The notes under the pieces are model-generated. The model ran no database searches. It saw nothing but the letters and a program-made list of their open reading frames with translations, and was not told where the DNA came from. Positions 33,799 through 42,125 of a stretch of DNA of 64,000 bases are shown piece after piece. This DNA comes from Hymenobacter rigui (GTDB lineage: Bacteria > Bacteroidota > Bacteroidia > Cytophagales > Hymenobacteraceae), in contig NZ_RWIT01000010.1 in assembly GCF_003944715.1 (NCBI RefSeq), forward strand, positions 1 through 64,000, written 5' to 3'. The stretch's first letter is position 1. Each line of letters opens with the position of its first letter. Made by a program: the position numbers and the translations under genes.

Positions 33799-33972
33799 CC
33801 GATGTTGTAGTATTCTGTATATCAGATTTTTGCGTTGTATTTCGTCTGGCGAATACAAAAAAGTGCGAACTGCTGACAACTTAACCGGCGTTTTGGAACT
33901 CCTGCTTCAGAGCACGGCCGCTGCGCGGCCGACCACTCGGCTATTATCTCCTTTCTGCTTTCTTTGCTAAGA

Positions 33973-34863
33973 ATGACAGGGCTTTCGGTACTGATTCCGG
34001 TGTTCAACTATGATGTGCGGCCGTTGGTACGCGCCCTGTTGGCACAAGCCCCTGACTGGGGCGGCCCACTGGAAATTCACTGTTTGGATGATGGCTCGCA
34101 TGAGGAGTTTCGGGTGAAGAATCGGGAGCTGGCTCAGGTGCCGGGCGTACTGTACCGGGAGCTGGGCTGCAATGTAGGCCGGGCTGCCATCCGCAACCAA
34201 CTGGCCGCTGCGGCCCGCTACAAGTGGCTGCTGCTATTGGACAACGACAGCCGGCTGCCGGATACGCAGTTCCTGGCGCGGTACGCTGCGGCCCGCGAGC
34301 AGGCACCCGTGCTTTCCGGTGGTACCACCTACGAGATGGCACCGCCACCGGAAACGGCGTTGCGGCTCCGCTGGCTTTACGGCCGACATCGGGAGGCCCG
34401 GCCGGCCGCGGTGCGCCAGCAGGCTCCCCACGGCCAGCTTACCCTGAATAATTTATTGATTCAGGCAGAACTGTTTCGCCGGCTGGGGCTGGATGAAAAC
34501 CTGACCCGATATGGCCACGAGGATACTAAATTCGGCTGGTACCTGCGCCGGGCCGGCGTGAAGGTGCTGCACCTGGACAACCCGGTGCTGCACGATGGGC
34601 TGGAGCCGGCCCCCATCTTTCTGCAGAAAACCCACGACGCGGTGCGCAACCTGGTGCAACTCTACCAGGCCGAAGGGCTGGGCGCCGATACCAAGCTACT
34701 GCGGGCCGCGCTGCGCCTGAAACGGTGGGGCCTGAGCGAAGCCGTACGGACAGCGTTTGGCTTGCGCCGGGAGCAAGTGCGACGCAATCTGCTCTCTAAC
34801 CGCCCCAGTCTGCGCCAACTGGATGCGCTGAAGCTGTACTGGCTGCTTAATGAGCTGCGCTAG
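33973..34863 (+). CDS. Family 2 glycosyltransferase
   Basis: 296 residues from the ATG at 33973 (MTGLSVLIPVFNYDVRPLVR). The GT-A fold is shown by VLIPVFNYD, the nucleotide-binding IHCLDDGSHE, and the metal-binding LLLLDNDSRLPDT (DxD-type). RYGHEDTKFGWYLRRAGVKV is the acceptor/catalytic segment common in GT2 enzymes. It is cytoplasmic with no membrane anchor. It probably adds a sugar to a surface glycan; donor unknown. No other glycosyltransferases adjoin it. Confidence 0.88.
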   Translation: MTGLSVLIPVFNYDVRPLVRALLAQAPDWGGPLEIHCLDDGSHEEFRVKNRELAQVPGVLYRELGCNVGRAAIRNQLAAAARYKWLLLLDNDSRLPDTQFLARYAAAREQAPVLSGGTTYEMAPPPETALRLRWLYGRHREARPAAVRQQAPHGQLTLNNLLIQAELFRRLGLDENLTRYGHEDTKFGWYLRRAGVKVLHLDNPVLHDGLEPAPIFLQKTHDAVRNLVQLYQAEGLGADTKLLRAALRLKRWGLSEAVRTAFGLRREQVRRNLLSNRPSLRQLDALKLYWLLNELR

Positions 34864-34885
34864 CAGCCAGTACCGTCTAAACGAT

Positions 34886-34921
34886 AACAGGCCGACTCCC
34901 GCGTACGGAAGCCGGCCTGTT
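34886..34921. terminator. Hairpin between convergent genes
   Basis: AACAGGCCG (34886-34894) pairs with CGGCCTGTT (34913-34921) across an 18-nt loop; short T runs only. Confidence 0.5.
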
Positions 34922-34944
34922 GTATATCGTGGGTAGCTTGTAAG

Positions 34945-35805
34945 CTAGTTCTTCTTGTCGTCCTTACCGTCGAACACGTCCTTCACGGCACCGCCAACTT
35001 TCTTGCCGGCATTTTTCACGTCCTGGGCCGTGTTTTTGGCTGCCTGGCCTACGGCTGAGCGCTCATCCTGAGTGTTGTCGGCTACTTTTTCAGCTTCCCG
35101 TTCGGTGGCATCGGCTCCTTGTGCGGCGCGGGCTTCGGCTTTATCATACGATTTGAAGGCGGCATATTTCAACTTCTCCTTCTGGATTTCGGCCAAGTCG
35201 CCGGCCGGAATATCCTTCTTCACCTTGTCGTAAGCCTCGTCCAGGGCCCGCCATTCGGCGTTGATGTTGCGCCAGTCGTTGATGTCGTATTTATCCTCGT
35301 TTACCTTGATGTCGCGCACAAACGCCTCGTAAATCTGGCGGGCATTGGCAGCTGTAACGCGGCTGGCTGGCGAGCTGAGCTTGTAGTATTTGCCCATAAC
35401 GGGTGCACCGGTAGTGGTGCCCGTCATGGCAGCGGTAGCGCCGGGACGGTTTTTCCAGGCCATTTCGCGCTTGTCGTACGCGGTGGTGTAGCGGGTGCGC
35501 AGCTGCTCAATTTCCTGGCGGCGGGCATCATCGTACTGGTCGGCGTATCGGTCAACGGCAGCTACTTTGGCATCAAAGTCCGATTTCAGCTGGGTGGTTT
35601 CCCGGTCGTAGTCGGCTTCGGCTTCGGAAGCTACAGCATCAGTTTTGGCCTCGGTGTCAGCCACAAAGGTTTTGAAGTCGTTGTAGGCCTGCTCGCTTTC
35701 GACCGACATTTCCTGTTTCTGAGCCTGGTTGCAGCTGGTGAGGGTAGCGCCGCCCAGCAGCAGGGTAGCAGCAAGGGCCTGGAGAGTGAGGGTTTTTCTG
35801 AACAT
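34945..35805 (-). CDS. Predicted lipoprotein with helical, LEA-like C-terminus
   Basis: 286 residues from the ATG at 35805. Signal peptide with lipobox ATLTSC, then long charged helices (VASEAEADYDRETTQLKSDF and similar). A central segment includes RQIYEAFVRDIKVNEDKYDI, and the C-terminus has AVGQAAKNTAQDVKNAGKKV repeats like LEA or YjbJ/CsbD-type stress proteins. It is probably lipid-anchored in the periplasm. I do not recognise a named family; a desiccation or envelope-stress role is only suggested by the repeat type. Confidence 0.72.
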   Translation of the reverse strand: MFRKTLTLQALAATLLLGGATLTSCNQAQKQEMSVESEQAYNDFKTFVADTEAKTDAVASEAEADYDRETTQLKSDFDAKVAAVDRYADQYDDARRQEIEQLRTRYTTAYDKREMAWKNRPGATAAMTGTTTGAPVMGKYYKLSSPASRVTAANARQIYEAFVRDIKVNEDKYDINDWRNINAEWRALDEAYDKVKKDIPAGDLAEIQKEKLKYAAFKSYDKAEARAAQGADATEREAEKVADNTQDERSAVGQAAKNTAQDVKNAGKKVGGAVKDVFDGKDDKKN

Positions 35806-35936
35806 AGCAGCGGGAGTGGAGTTGGGAGAGAAGTGCTACGGCGGCCACACCAAAGCAGCCACCTGTTGGGCTTAACGAAAGGGCCGGCCCTGCGGTTACG
35901 GCCAACTCTCGCAGAAGGGCGGAGCGAGGTACCACG

Positions 35937-35944
35937 TATCTTTG
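35937..35944 (+). promoter_or_regulatory. Predicted promoter of the DegT-family gene (TATCTTTG)
   Basis: A full TAnnTTTG match 30 nt before the ATG at 35975; -33 box not evident. Confidence 0.5.
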
Positions 35945-35974
35945 GCCACTTGCCTGGCTTTATTACTGGTTTCC

Positions 35975-37135
35975 ATGCCCTCTGCTGACGCTGTTCTGCC
36001 CACAATTCATCTGCTGGACCTGGCAGCCCAGCACGCCCCGATTCAGGCTGAACTGGCTGCCGCGGCGCACGCCACACTGGCAGCGGGACAGTTTATCCAG
36101 GGCCCGGCCGTTGGGGCATTTGCCCAGGAGCTGAGTCAGTATCTGGGCGGCCCTCACGTAATACCCTGCGCTAACGGCACCGATGCGCTGCAGCTGGCTT
36201 TGATGAGCCTGAATCTGCCGACGGGCACTGAGGTGCTGGTGCCGGCCTTTACCTACGTGGCTACGCTGGAGGCGGCGGCGGTGCTTGGGCTGGTGCCGGT
36301 GCCGGTTGATGTGCGGCCCGATACCTTCAACCTCGACCCGGCCGCCGCCGAAGCTGCCATAACTGCGCGTACCGGTGCTATAGTGGCCGTACACCTGTTC
36401 GGGCAATGTGCTGATCTGGAAGCGTTGCGCCAGATGGCCACAAGCCGGGGCGTAGCCCTGATTGAGGATAATGCCCAAGCCATCGGGGCTACTTTCCAGA
36501 CCAGCGGGGGTGAGACCTGGGTGGCGGGTACAGTGGGGGAGGTGGGCACCACGTCGTTCTTCCCGAGTAAAAATCTGGGCGGCTTTGGTGATGGTGGGGC
36601 CCTTTTCACGCGGGATGCGGAACGAGCTGACTACCTGCGGCAACTGGCCAACCACGGTCAGACGCGCAAATACCACCACCAGCACGTTGGGCTCAACTCC
36701 CGGCTCGATACCCTGCAGGCGGCCCTGCTGCGGGTGAAACTGCCGCATCTGCCCACCTGGACAGCGGCTCGCCAGCGCGTAGCCGCCTGGTACGATGCGC
36801 TACTGGCCGATGTGCCGGGCGTGCAGCCACCCGCCCGCGACCCGCGCAGCACCCACGTATTCCATCAGTACACCATCACCGTAGCGGATGTGCCAGGCCG
36901 CCGCGACGCTTTGCAGCAGTACCTGGGCGCGCGCGGCGTGCCCAGCCAGGTGTATTATCCGCTGCCCAACCACTTGCAGCCGGCATATCAGTATCTCGGG
37001 TATCGGGAGGGGCAGTTTCCGGTGGCAGAGCGCCTGTGCCGCACGGTGCTGTCGTTACCAATTCATCCTACCATGCCCCTCGGGCAGGTTGAATACGTTG
37101 CGAGCAGCATCCGGAAGTGGGCTGAGCAGGTCTGA
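35975..37135 (+). CDS. DegT/DnrJ/EryC1/StrS-family aminotransferase
   Basis: 386 residues from the ATG at 35975. The fold-type I PLP enzyme shows VIPCANGTDALQLALMSL, VLVPAFTYVATLEAAAVLGL, LIEDNAQAIG (PLP-binding Asp) and the Schiff-base Lys in SFFPSKNLGGFGDGGA. The end VYYPLPNHLQPAYQYLGY is typical of WbpE/WlbC-type sugar aminotransferases. It converts a keto nucleotide-sugar to an amino sugar with glutamate as donor. A Gfo/Idh/MocA dehydrogenase that could feed it lies 1.8 kb downstream (38962-40002), not adjacent. The precise sugar is unknown. Confidence 0.9.
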   Translation: MPSADAVLPTIHLLDLAAQHAPIQAELAAAAHATLAAGQFIQGPAVGAFAQELSQYLGGPHVIPCANGTDALQLALMSLNLPTGTEVLVPAFTYVATLEAAAVLGLVPVPVDVRPDTFNLDPAAAEAAITARTGAIVAVHLFGQCADLEALRQMATSRGVALIEDNAQAIGATFQTSGGETWVAGTVGEVGTTSFFPSKNLGGFGDGGALFTRDAERADYLRQLANHGQTRKYHHQHVGLNSRLDTLQAALLRVKLPHLPTWTAARQRVAAWYDALLADVPGVQPPARDPRSTHVFHQYTITVADVPGRRDALQQYLGARGVPSQVYYPLPNHLQPAYQYLGYREGQFPVAERLCRTVLSLPIHPTMPLGQVEYVASSIRKWAEQV

Positions 37136-37239
37136 TAATCTGGAGAAGTAAGGTGCTACGGACGAGAGGCAAACTGTTTTGGCACCGTTTTTTCTTTTTG
37201 CCGTATCAGTACATCATTTCTCGACCTAAGTCTTCCCTC

Positions 37240-38049
37240 ATGCGCCGTTCTTTGCTGACTGTGCTGCTGCCGCTGGCCGGCGTAGCCGCCCTCACCACTG
37301 CTGCTATCAACAAGCCCGCCCAGGGCTTCAGCTTGTTTTCCATTGATCAGGATATTGCCCTGGGTAACCAGGTGGCCCACCAAACCGATTCGCTGTACCA
37401 GGCCAAAGGCCAGCTGATGACCCGCGCCAACAATGCCCGGGCGTATCAGCTGCTGGATGGGGTGGTAAAGCGCGTGCTGGACAACGGCAACATCAAGTAC
37501 CGCACGCAATTTCCGTGGGATGTGAAGCTCATTAAGGACGATGCCACCCAGAATGCCTTTGCCACACCCGGCGGCCACATTTACGTGTTTACGGGCTTGG
37601 TAAAGTTCCTAGATAATGAGAACCAGCTGGCCGGGGTGCTGGGCCACGAAATAGCCCATGCCGACCGTCGGCACAGCACCCAGATGCTGCAGAAACAATA
37701 TGGCACTAGCCTGCTGCTGGGGCTGCTGCTGGGCAACCGGTCTTCCAACCAGCTGGTGCAGATTGCCGCCGGTATCGGCCAGCTCAAATTCAGCCGCACC
37801 TACGAGACCGAGGCCGATAAGTATTCCACCATCTACCTCAACGGCACCCGCTACTACGCCTGCGACGGGGCCGCCGGGTTTTTTATTAAAGCAGAAAAAG
37901 CCGGTGGGGCCGGTACGCCGGAGTTCCTGAGTACTCACCCCAACCCCGGCTCCCGCATTCAGAACATCCAGAAAAGCGCCCAGCAATTAGGGTGCACCAA
38001 CCGCAACGTGAGCAACACCAACTTCAACGAGTTGAAGCGGCTGCTGTAA
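37240..38049 (+). CDS. M48-family metallopeptidase, secreted
   Basis: 269 residues from the ATG at 37240. A signal-like segment (MRRSLLTVLLPLAGVAALTT) precedes the catalytic domain with GHEIAHADRRHS (HExxH zinc motif) and YETEADKYST (third ligand Glu), as in BepA/YcaL-type periplasmic M48 peptidases. QNAFATPGGHIYVFTGL is the strongly conserved segment before HExxH. It probably works in outer-membrane protein quality control. No TPR domain follows, so it is the short form. Confidence 0.9.
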   Translation: MRRSLLTVLLPLAGVAALTTAAINKPAQGFSLFSIDQDIALGNQVAHQTDSLYQAKGQLMTRANNARAYQLLDGVVKRVLDNGNIKYRTQFPWDVKLIKDDATQNAFATPGGHIYVFTGLVKFLDNENQLAGVLGHEIAHADRRHSTQMLQKQYGTSLLLGLLLGNRSSNQLVQIAAGIGQLKFSRTYETEADKYSTIYLNGTRYYACDGAAGFFIKAEKAGGAGTPEFLSTHPNPGSRIQNIQKSAQQLGCTNRNVSNTNFNELKRLL

Positions 38050-38054
38050 TCACA

Positions 38055-38128
38055 GATGATGCAGAGAAAAAGGAGGACGCCGATGATGGATACCCATTAT
38101 CGGCGTCCTCCTTTTTCTCTGCATCATC
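38055..38128. terminator. 30-bp perfect inverted repeat between convergent peptidase genes
   Basis: GATGATGCAGAGAAAAAGGA... (38055-38084) is the exact complement of 38099-38128 around a 14-nt loop. A5/T5 runs lie inside the arms and it starts 6 nt after the stop of the M48 gene, 7 nt before the other stop. Confidence 0.85.
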
Positions 38129-38134
38129 CGCGTT

Positions 38135-38851
38135 TCAGTCGGCATCGGGCGGGGTGCCGGGGGCTAGCCGGACCTGATTCAAATCAGCTTTGTACTGGCG
38201 CCAGTTGGGCATAAACAGGTCCATTAGCCCCCAGAAACGGGCGTTATGAAGCCGCTCATGCAGGTGTACCAGCTCGTGCACCACTACGTACTCCAGGCAC
38301 TCTTGGGGGCGCTTGATCAACTCCAGATTCAGCCAGATCCGGCGGGCCCCGATGTTGCAGGTGCCCCAGCGGGTACGCATCTGTTTTACACCCCAACTAG
38401 CCGCCTGCCGGCCCACCACGGGTTGCCATTTCAATAGTAAATCGGGCAGCATTTGCTTGAGCTGCAGCCGATACCAGTGTGTTAGTACGGCTTCGCGCTG
38501 AGCAGCAGTGCTGGCAGCGGGCATGTGCAACTGCAGCTGCGTATCCTGCACCACCACTGTGGGCCGGATTGAAGAAGGTACAATCACCAGCTCGTAGGGC
38601 TGTCCGAGGTATTCTACCTGCTCTCCGCTCACGTACTGCAGCGTTGGGCGGGGCGTATGGGCCGCAAAACGCTGCTGGTGCTGCTGAATCCAGGCACGAC
38701 GGGCCTGCACAAACTGCTCGATGGCAGCTTCGGAAGCGTGTTGGGGTACTGCCACCCGAATGCGGCCGCCCGCGTACACGGTAAGCCGCAGACTGCGTAT
38801 TTTCTTGCGAATTAAATCAACTTCCAGGCCGGCAATACGGGTAAGAGGCAT
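38135..38851 (-). CDS. YgjP-like metallopeptidase (DUF45 / M48-related)
   Basis: 238 residues from the ATG at 38851. The zinc motif VVHELVHLHERLHNARFW contains HELxH and the downstream His of the YgjP/WLM family. TRWGTCNIGARRIWLNLELI precedes it, as in all DUF45 proteins. These are predicted cytoplasmic metal-dependent hydrolases often next to type I restriction systems, which are absent here. The reaction is unknown. It is convergent with the secreted M48 peptidase and shares its long-stem terminator. Confidence 0.87.
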   Translation of the reverse strand: MPLTRIAGLEVDLIRKKIRSLRLTVYAGGRIRVAVPQHASEAAIEQFVQARRAWIQQHQQRFAAHTPRPTLQYVSGEQVEYLGQPYELVIVPSSIRPTVVVQDTQLQLHMPAASTAAQREAVLTHWYRLQLKQMLPDLLLKWQPVVGRQAASWGVKQMRTRWGTCNIGARRIWLNLELIKRPQECLEYVVVHELVHLHERLHNARFWGLMDLFMPNWRQYKADLNQVRLAPGTPPDAD

Positions 38852-38961
38852 ATTGGATTGGGGGTAACATCTACAAAGTTGCACCCGGCTTCCGGATTAT
38901 CGGGTATGTACAACCGGCCGTTTTTTCGCAGTTTGCGGGCTGATTCCTCCAAGTCCCCTTT

Positions 38962-40002
38962 GTGCCCGCTTCAGCTATTCTTCCACCCGTCCGATTTGTT
39001 ATTTGCGGAGTAGGCCACATTGGCCGCCGCCACGCCGCGCTGGTCGCCCGCCACTCCGGAGCCCAGCTGGTAGCCCTGGTGGACGTGCGGCCCGAACTGG
39101 CTACCGAGCTGGCCCGGGAGTTTCCGGGGGTGCCGTTCTTCTCTTCCCTCGATGAATACCTGGCTCATGGCCCCGCCACCGACGTGCTGACGGTAGCCAC
39201 TCCCAATGGCCTGCACGCTGCTCAGGCCATTGCCGGTCTGCAAGCGGGGCTGCACGTAGTCATCGAAAAGCCCCTGGCGCTGCGCACCGCCGATGCCCAA
39301 GCCGTGGTGGATATGGCCCGGCAAACCGGCCGGCTGGTGTTTGGGGTGATGCAGAACCGCTACTCGCCCCCGGCCGCCTGGCTGAAGCAGGTGGTGGATG
39401 AGGGCCGGCTGGGGCAGGTGTACTTGGTGCAACTCAACTGCTTCTGGAACCGCGACGAGCGGTACTACACGCCCGGCAGCTGGCACGGCACCCAGGCGCT
39501 GGATGGCGGCACGCTGTTCACACAGTTCAGCCACTTCGTGGATTTGCTGTACTGGGTGTTCGGCGACATCGAGAATATCCAGGCCCGCTTCCAGAACTTC
39601 AACCACCAGCACCTTACCGAGTTTGAGGACAGCGGACTGGTGACGTTTGACCTAGTGCGCGGGGGCAGCGGCACGCTGCAGTACAGCACCGCCGTGTGGG
39701 ACCGGAACCTGGAAAGCTCCCTTACGGTGGTGGCCGAGCACGGCAGCCTGCGCCTGGGCGGTCAGTATATGGATAAGGTGGAGTATTGCCACTTGCAGGA
39801 CTACCAGCTACCTGAACTGGCCCCCACCAACCCCGCTAACCAGTACGGCGCTTATCAGGGCTCGGCGGCCAACCACGTCCACGTCATTGATAACGTGGTG
39901 GACACCCTGCGCCAGCGCGGCCAGGCCACCACCAACGCCTTGGAAGGCCTGAAAGTGGTGGAAATGATTGAGCGGATGTATGCGTTGAAAGCAAAGCTAT
40001 GA
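38962..40002 (+). CDS. Gfo/Idh/MocA-family oxidoreductase
   Basis: 346 residues from a GTG at 38962 (PASAILPPVRFVICGVGHIG). The Rossmann motif GVGHIGRRHAALV and the family EKPLALRTADAQAVVDMA are clear, and DGGTLFTQFSHFVDLLYWVF holds the catalytic His region found in WlbA/WbpB-type UDP-sugar dehydrogenases. It probably oxidises a nucleotide sugar with NAD as an early step of amino-sugar synthesis, consistent with the DegT-family gene upstream. The stop overlaps the next gene's start by 4 nt (ATGA). Confidence 0.85.
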   Translation: MPASAILPPVRFVICGVGHIGRRHAALVARHSGAQLVALVDVRPELATELAREFPGVPFFSSLDEYLAHGPATDVLTVATPNGLHAAQAIAGLQAGLHVVIEKPLALRTADAQAVVDMARQTGRLVFGVMQNRYSPPAAWLKQVVDEGRLGQVYLVQLNCFWNRDERYYTPGSWHGTQALDGGTLFTQFSHFVDLLYWVFGDIENIQARFQNFNHQHLTEFEDSGLVTFDLVRGGSGTLQYSTAVWDRNLESSLTVVAEHGSLRLGGQYMDKVEYCHLQDYQLPELAPTNPANQYGAYQGSAANHVHVIDNVVDTLRQRGQATTNALEGLKVVEMIERMYALKAKL

Positions 40003-40733
40003 ACTACTCCCAGCAAGCCCTGACCGACCTGCACGCCTGGCAGCGGCAGATGCAGCAGAAACCCACGCTGCTCAACCGCGTGACGCGCCGGGTGCAGGCC
40101 CGCCTGAATGCCCTGCTGCCCGAGAAGGTACACGTGGCTATTACCGTGGCCATTCAGAAAATGGTGCAGGGCGTGTTGTTCAGTTCCACGCATACCACTC
40201 AGAAGCCGGTTTTGGAGGGTACGTTGCAGGAGCGGGAGGAGCGGGTGCGGGCGCGCATTCGGGCGTACCGGAACACGGCGGCGGTGGAGGGTGGCGTGAC
40301 CGGGGCCGGCGGTTTCCTGCTGGGCCTGGCCGATTTTCCGCTGCTGCTGGGCATCAAGCTCAAGCTGCTGTTTGACATTGCCGCCCTCTACGGCCACGAT
40401 GTACGCCAGTTCCCGGAGCGGCTCTATCTGCTGCACATCTTCCAATTGGCCTTCAGCAGCCAGCATACCCGCCGCGAAACCTACCACCAACTCGCCGACT
40501 GGCCCGCCACGCAGCAACAGGTCACGGCCGAGTCGTTCGACTGGCGCACGTTCCAGCAGGAGTACCGCGACTATATCGACCTGGCCAAGCTGGCCCAGCT
40601 AGTGCCCGTCATCGGGGCAGCGGTGGGGGCGGTGGCCAACTACCGCCTGCTAGAGCAGCTCGGCGAAACGGCCATCATGTGCTACCGCCTGCGCTGGTTC
40701 GCTGAGCATCAGCCACTGCCGGAACTCCGGTAG
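39999..40733 (+). CDS. EcsC-family protein
   Basis: 244 residues from the ATG at 39999, overlapping the previous stop by 4 nt and so coupled to it. The central GGVTGAGGFLLGLADFPLLL, then LKLLFDIAALYGHDVRQFPE, is the EcsC hallmark with two or three membrane-associated helices. VPVIGAAVGAVANYRLLEQL near the end is a further hydrophobic hairpin. EcsC of Bacillus is linked to the EcsAB transporter and secretion, with unknown mechanism. Coupling with a sugar oxidoreductase is not explained by known function. Confidence 0.85.
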   Translation: MNYSQQALTDLHAWQRQMQQKPTLLNRVTRRVQARLNALLPEKVHVAITVAIQKMVQGVLFSSTHTTQKPVLEGTLQEREERVRARIRAYRNTAAVEGGVTGAGGFLLGLADFPLLLGIKLKLLFDIAALYGHDVRQFPERLYLLHIFQLAFSSQHTRRETYHQLADWPATQQQVTAESFDWRTFQQEYRDYIDLAKLAQLVPVIGAAVGAVANYRLLEQLGETAIMCYRLRWFAEHQPLPELR

Positions 40734-40748
40734 CATGTTGTAATCATT

Positions 40749-40856
40749 CTGTAATCCTGAGCGCCGCGAAGGACCTTATAACGATGGAACGAGTCGTTGC
40801 TATGGCAACTGTTCTTTCTAACGTATTAAGGTCCTTCGCGGCGCTTAGGATGACAG
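40749..40856. repeat. GTCATCCTGAGC-family palindromic repeat, copy 1
   Basis: Left arm 40749-40783 reads CTGTAATCCTGAGCGCCGCG then AAGGACCTTATAACG. The right arm 40821-40856 is its near complement, with a 37-nt divergent loop between. Related to 58862-58948 and 60480-60567. Confidence 0.88.
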
Positions 40857-40880
40857 GTTCAAGCAAAAACTCAACACGAA

Positions 40881-40911
40881 AAAAGCCCCGACGAACTTCG
40901 TCGGGGCTTTT
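40881..40911. terminator. Bidirectional terminator
   Basis: AAAAGCCCCGACGAA...TTCGTCGGGGCTTTT is a near-perfect hairpin with a 1-4 nt loop, 20 nt past the stop of the Spy-like gene. Confidence 0.88.
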
Positions 40912-40930
40912 CGGTAAATGGGAGAGAGGA

Positions 40931-41371
40931 TTAGCTTTTGCCCTGCTTCATATCCTGACGGTGGGCTTTGTGTTTGGCCATTTTGTCGGCTTGGCGCTGG
41001 GTGTATTTGGCGTATTGGTCGGCGCTCAGGATTTGCTTGAGCTTGGCGTCGTACTGGGCTTTTTCGGCCTTCATGGCCTCGTGGTGCTGCTTTTTATCGG
41101 CGGCGGTGGCAGTGCGGGCCTGGGCTTTATGAGCGTCCATCTGCCGGGCGCGGTCGAGGTGGAGCTGGCGAACCTGGGCCGTTTGGGCAGCCGAGAGGCC
41201 GAGCTGCTTGGTAAGGGCCTGGGCGGCACGGTCGGCGCGCTGCTCGGGCGTTTTGGCGGTATGGTCGCCTTTCATGTGCTGGCCGTGAGCAGCTTTTACG
41301 GGCGTGGTTTGAGCCGAGGCGGCAGCGGCAGACAGAGAGAAGGCGGCGAAGAGAACCAGGAGCTTTTTCAT
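40931..41371 (-). CDS. Spy-like periplasmic protein, paralogue of 19953-20390
   Basis: 146 residues from the ATG at 41371. Signal peptide MKKLLVLFAAFSLSAAAASA, then a mature start QTTPVKAAHGQHMKGDHTAK and helices with LTKQLGLSAAQTAQVRQLHL and LKQILSADQYAKYTQRQADK. The LxxxQ and LSxDQYxxY motifs match Spy/DUF4890. The protein is unusually rich in His and Lys, which may bind metal (inference). The region from 41372 to the promoter at 41668 holds no supported gene. Confidence 0.78.
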   Translation of the reverse strand: MKKLLVLFAAFSLSAAAASAQTTPVKAAHGQHMKGDHTAKTPEQRADRAAQALTKQLGLSAAQTAQVRQLHLDRARQMDAHKAQARTATAADKKQHHEAMKAEKAQYDAKLKQILSADQYAKYTQRQADKMAKHKAHRQDMKQGKS

Positions 41372-41667
41372 GATGCTATGTGAGTTGGAGTTGAATGCAA
41401 GGGAAGCCGCGGCGTACCAGCCGACGGTTGTTCGGACAGTTGCAACTCCGGTGCCAGTTTCGGCCAAAACCAGCCCGAGAAAAATATAAATTTCTCCGTT
41501 AAACCTTCGTTTTCGGCGTGCGTCGCAGGTTTTTGGGGTTCAGCGGCGGAAGCAGAGGGCTGCTTGGTAGCGGTCGGCAGAGTGGGAATAGTACGCCGGA
41601 CTGGCGGCGCGGAAGCCGGCCCCAACCACCGGTTGGCTGCCTGCAGTACCGGACCGGAGTGGGTGGG

Positions 41668-41699
41668 TTTGCGGGGGCAGCAATCCGGCTTTACCTTTG
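41668..41699 (+). promoter_or_regulatory. Promoter of the riboswitch-controlled permease transcript
   Basis: TTTG at 41668-41671, a 20-nt spacer and TACCTTTG at 41692-41699 match both Bacteroidota elements. Transcription would begin near 41706, about 20 nt before the riboswitch. Confidence 0.75.
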
Positions 41700-41726
41700 T
41701 TGCATCAATTCTTTCTAGCCAAAGGA

Positions 41727-41825
41727 TTGTTTTTATACAGAGGCGCTGAGAGACAGGCTCGATGACGCGTCGGCAACCACCCGCAAGCTGCGGAACGGTG
41801 CCAATTCCTGACCATATAAAAACAA
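41727..41825 (+). promoter_or_regulatory. SAM-I (S-box) riboswitch, copy 1
   Basis: The S-box core is recognisable: GAGAGACAGGCTCGATGACG, then CGTCGGCAACCACC, a P3-like CCGCAAGCTGCGG, and ACGGTGCCAATTCCTGAC. The P1 stem is extended and AT-rich: TTGTTTTTATA (41727-41737) with TATAAAAACAA (41815-41825), 11 bp perfect. SAM-I aptamers bind S-adenosylmethionine and repress methionine/cysteine genes when SAM is plentiful. A Cys-rich ORF starts 6 nt after P1 and an amino-acid permease follows at 42126. Confidence 0.92.
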
Positions 41826-41831
41826 GTTGCC

Positions 41832-41936
41832 GTGCGCTTTTTGCCCTGCTTACCAGCCCGTGTTACCGTTTCTGCCGCCGTTTCGTGCCCTTTGGGCTCG
41901 GCTGCAGCCTGTTGTAGCCCGCGTTGTTGTTGCTAG
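41832..41936 (+). CDS. Cys-rich leader peptide ORF, 34 codons
   Basis: It begins with GTG exactly 6 nt after the riboswitch P1 and ends TAG at 41934-41936. The peptide opens VRFLPCLPAR, has Cys at positions 6, 19, 27, 28, 32, 33 and 34, and ends CCSPRCCC immediately before the stop. Seven of 34 residues are Cys. It is the counterpart of the ORF at 58529-58627 at the same spacing. The A-rich P1 strand TATAAAAACAA lies just where an A-rich ribosome-binding region would be used in Bacteroidota, so P1 closure by SAM could block its translation (inference). Translation has not been shown; ORFs of this size can occur by chance, but two with this layout are unlikely to. Confidence 0.68.
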   Translation: MRFLPCLPARVTVSAAVSCPLGSAAACCSPRCCC

Positions 41937-42125
41937 GTAAGAATTCCGGAGCCCAGCGCTGATAGACGGCGGTTGGCCCGCTGTGTCTCCTGCCGGCCCA
42001 GGACTGCGCCTGTTGCCATCCTTCTGAGCTTCTGACCGTGCCACTGCTGGCGCGGGGCCGGCTGCTTCATCTGCTTACTTTCTCCTTTTTACGACCTGCC
42101 GGGCCGAAGCCCGGTGTACCCCTGT

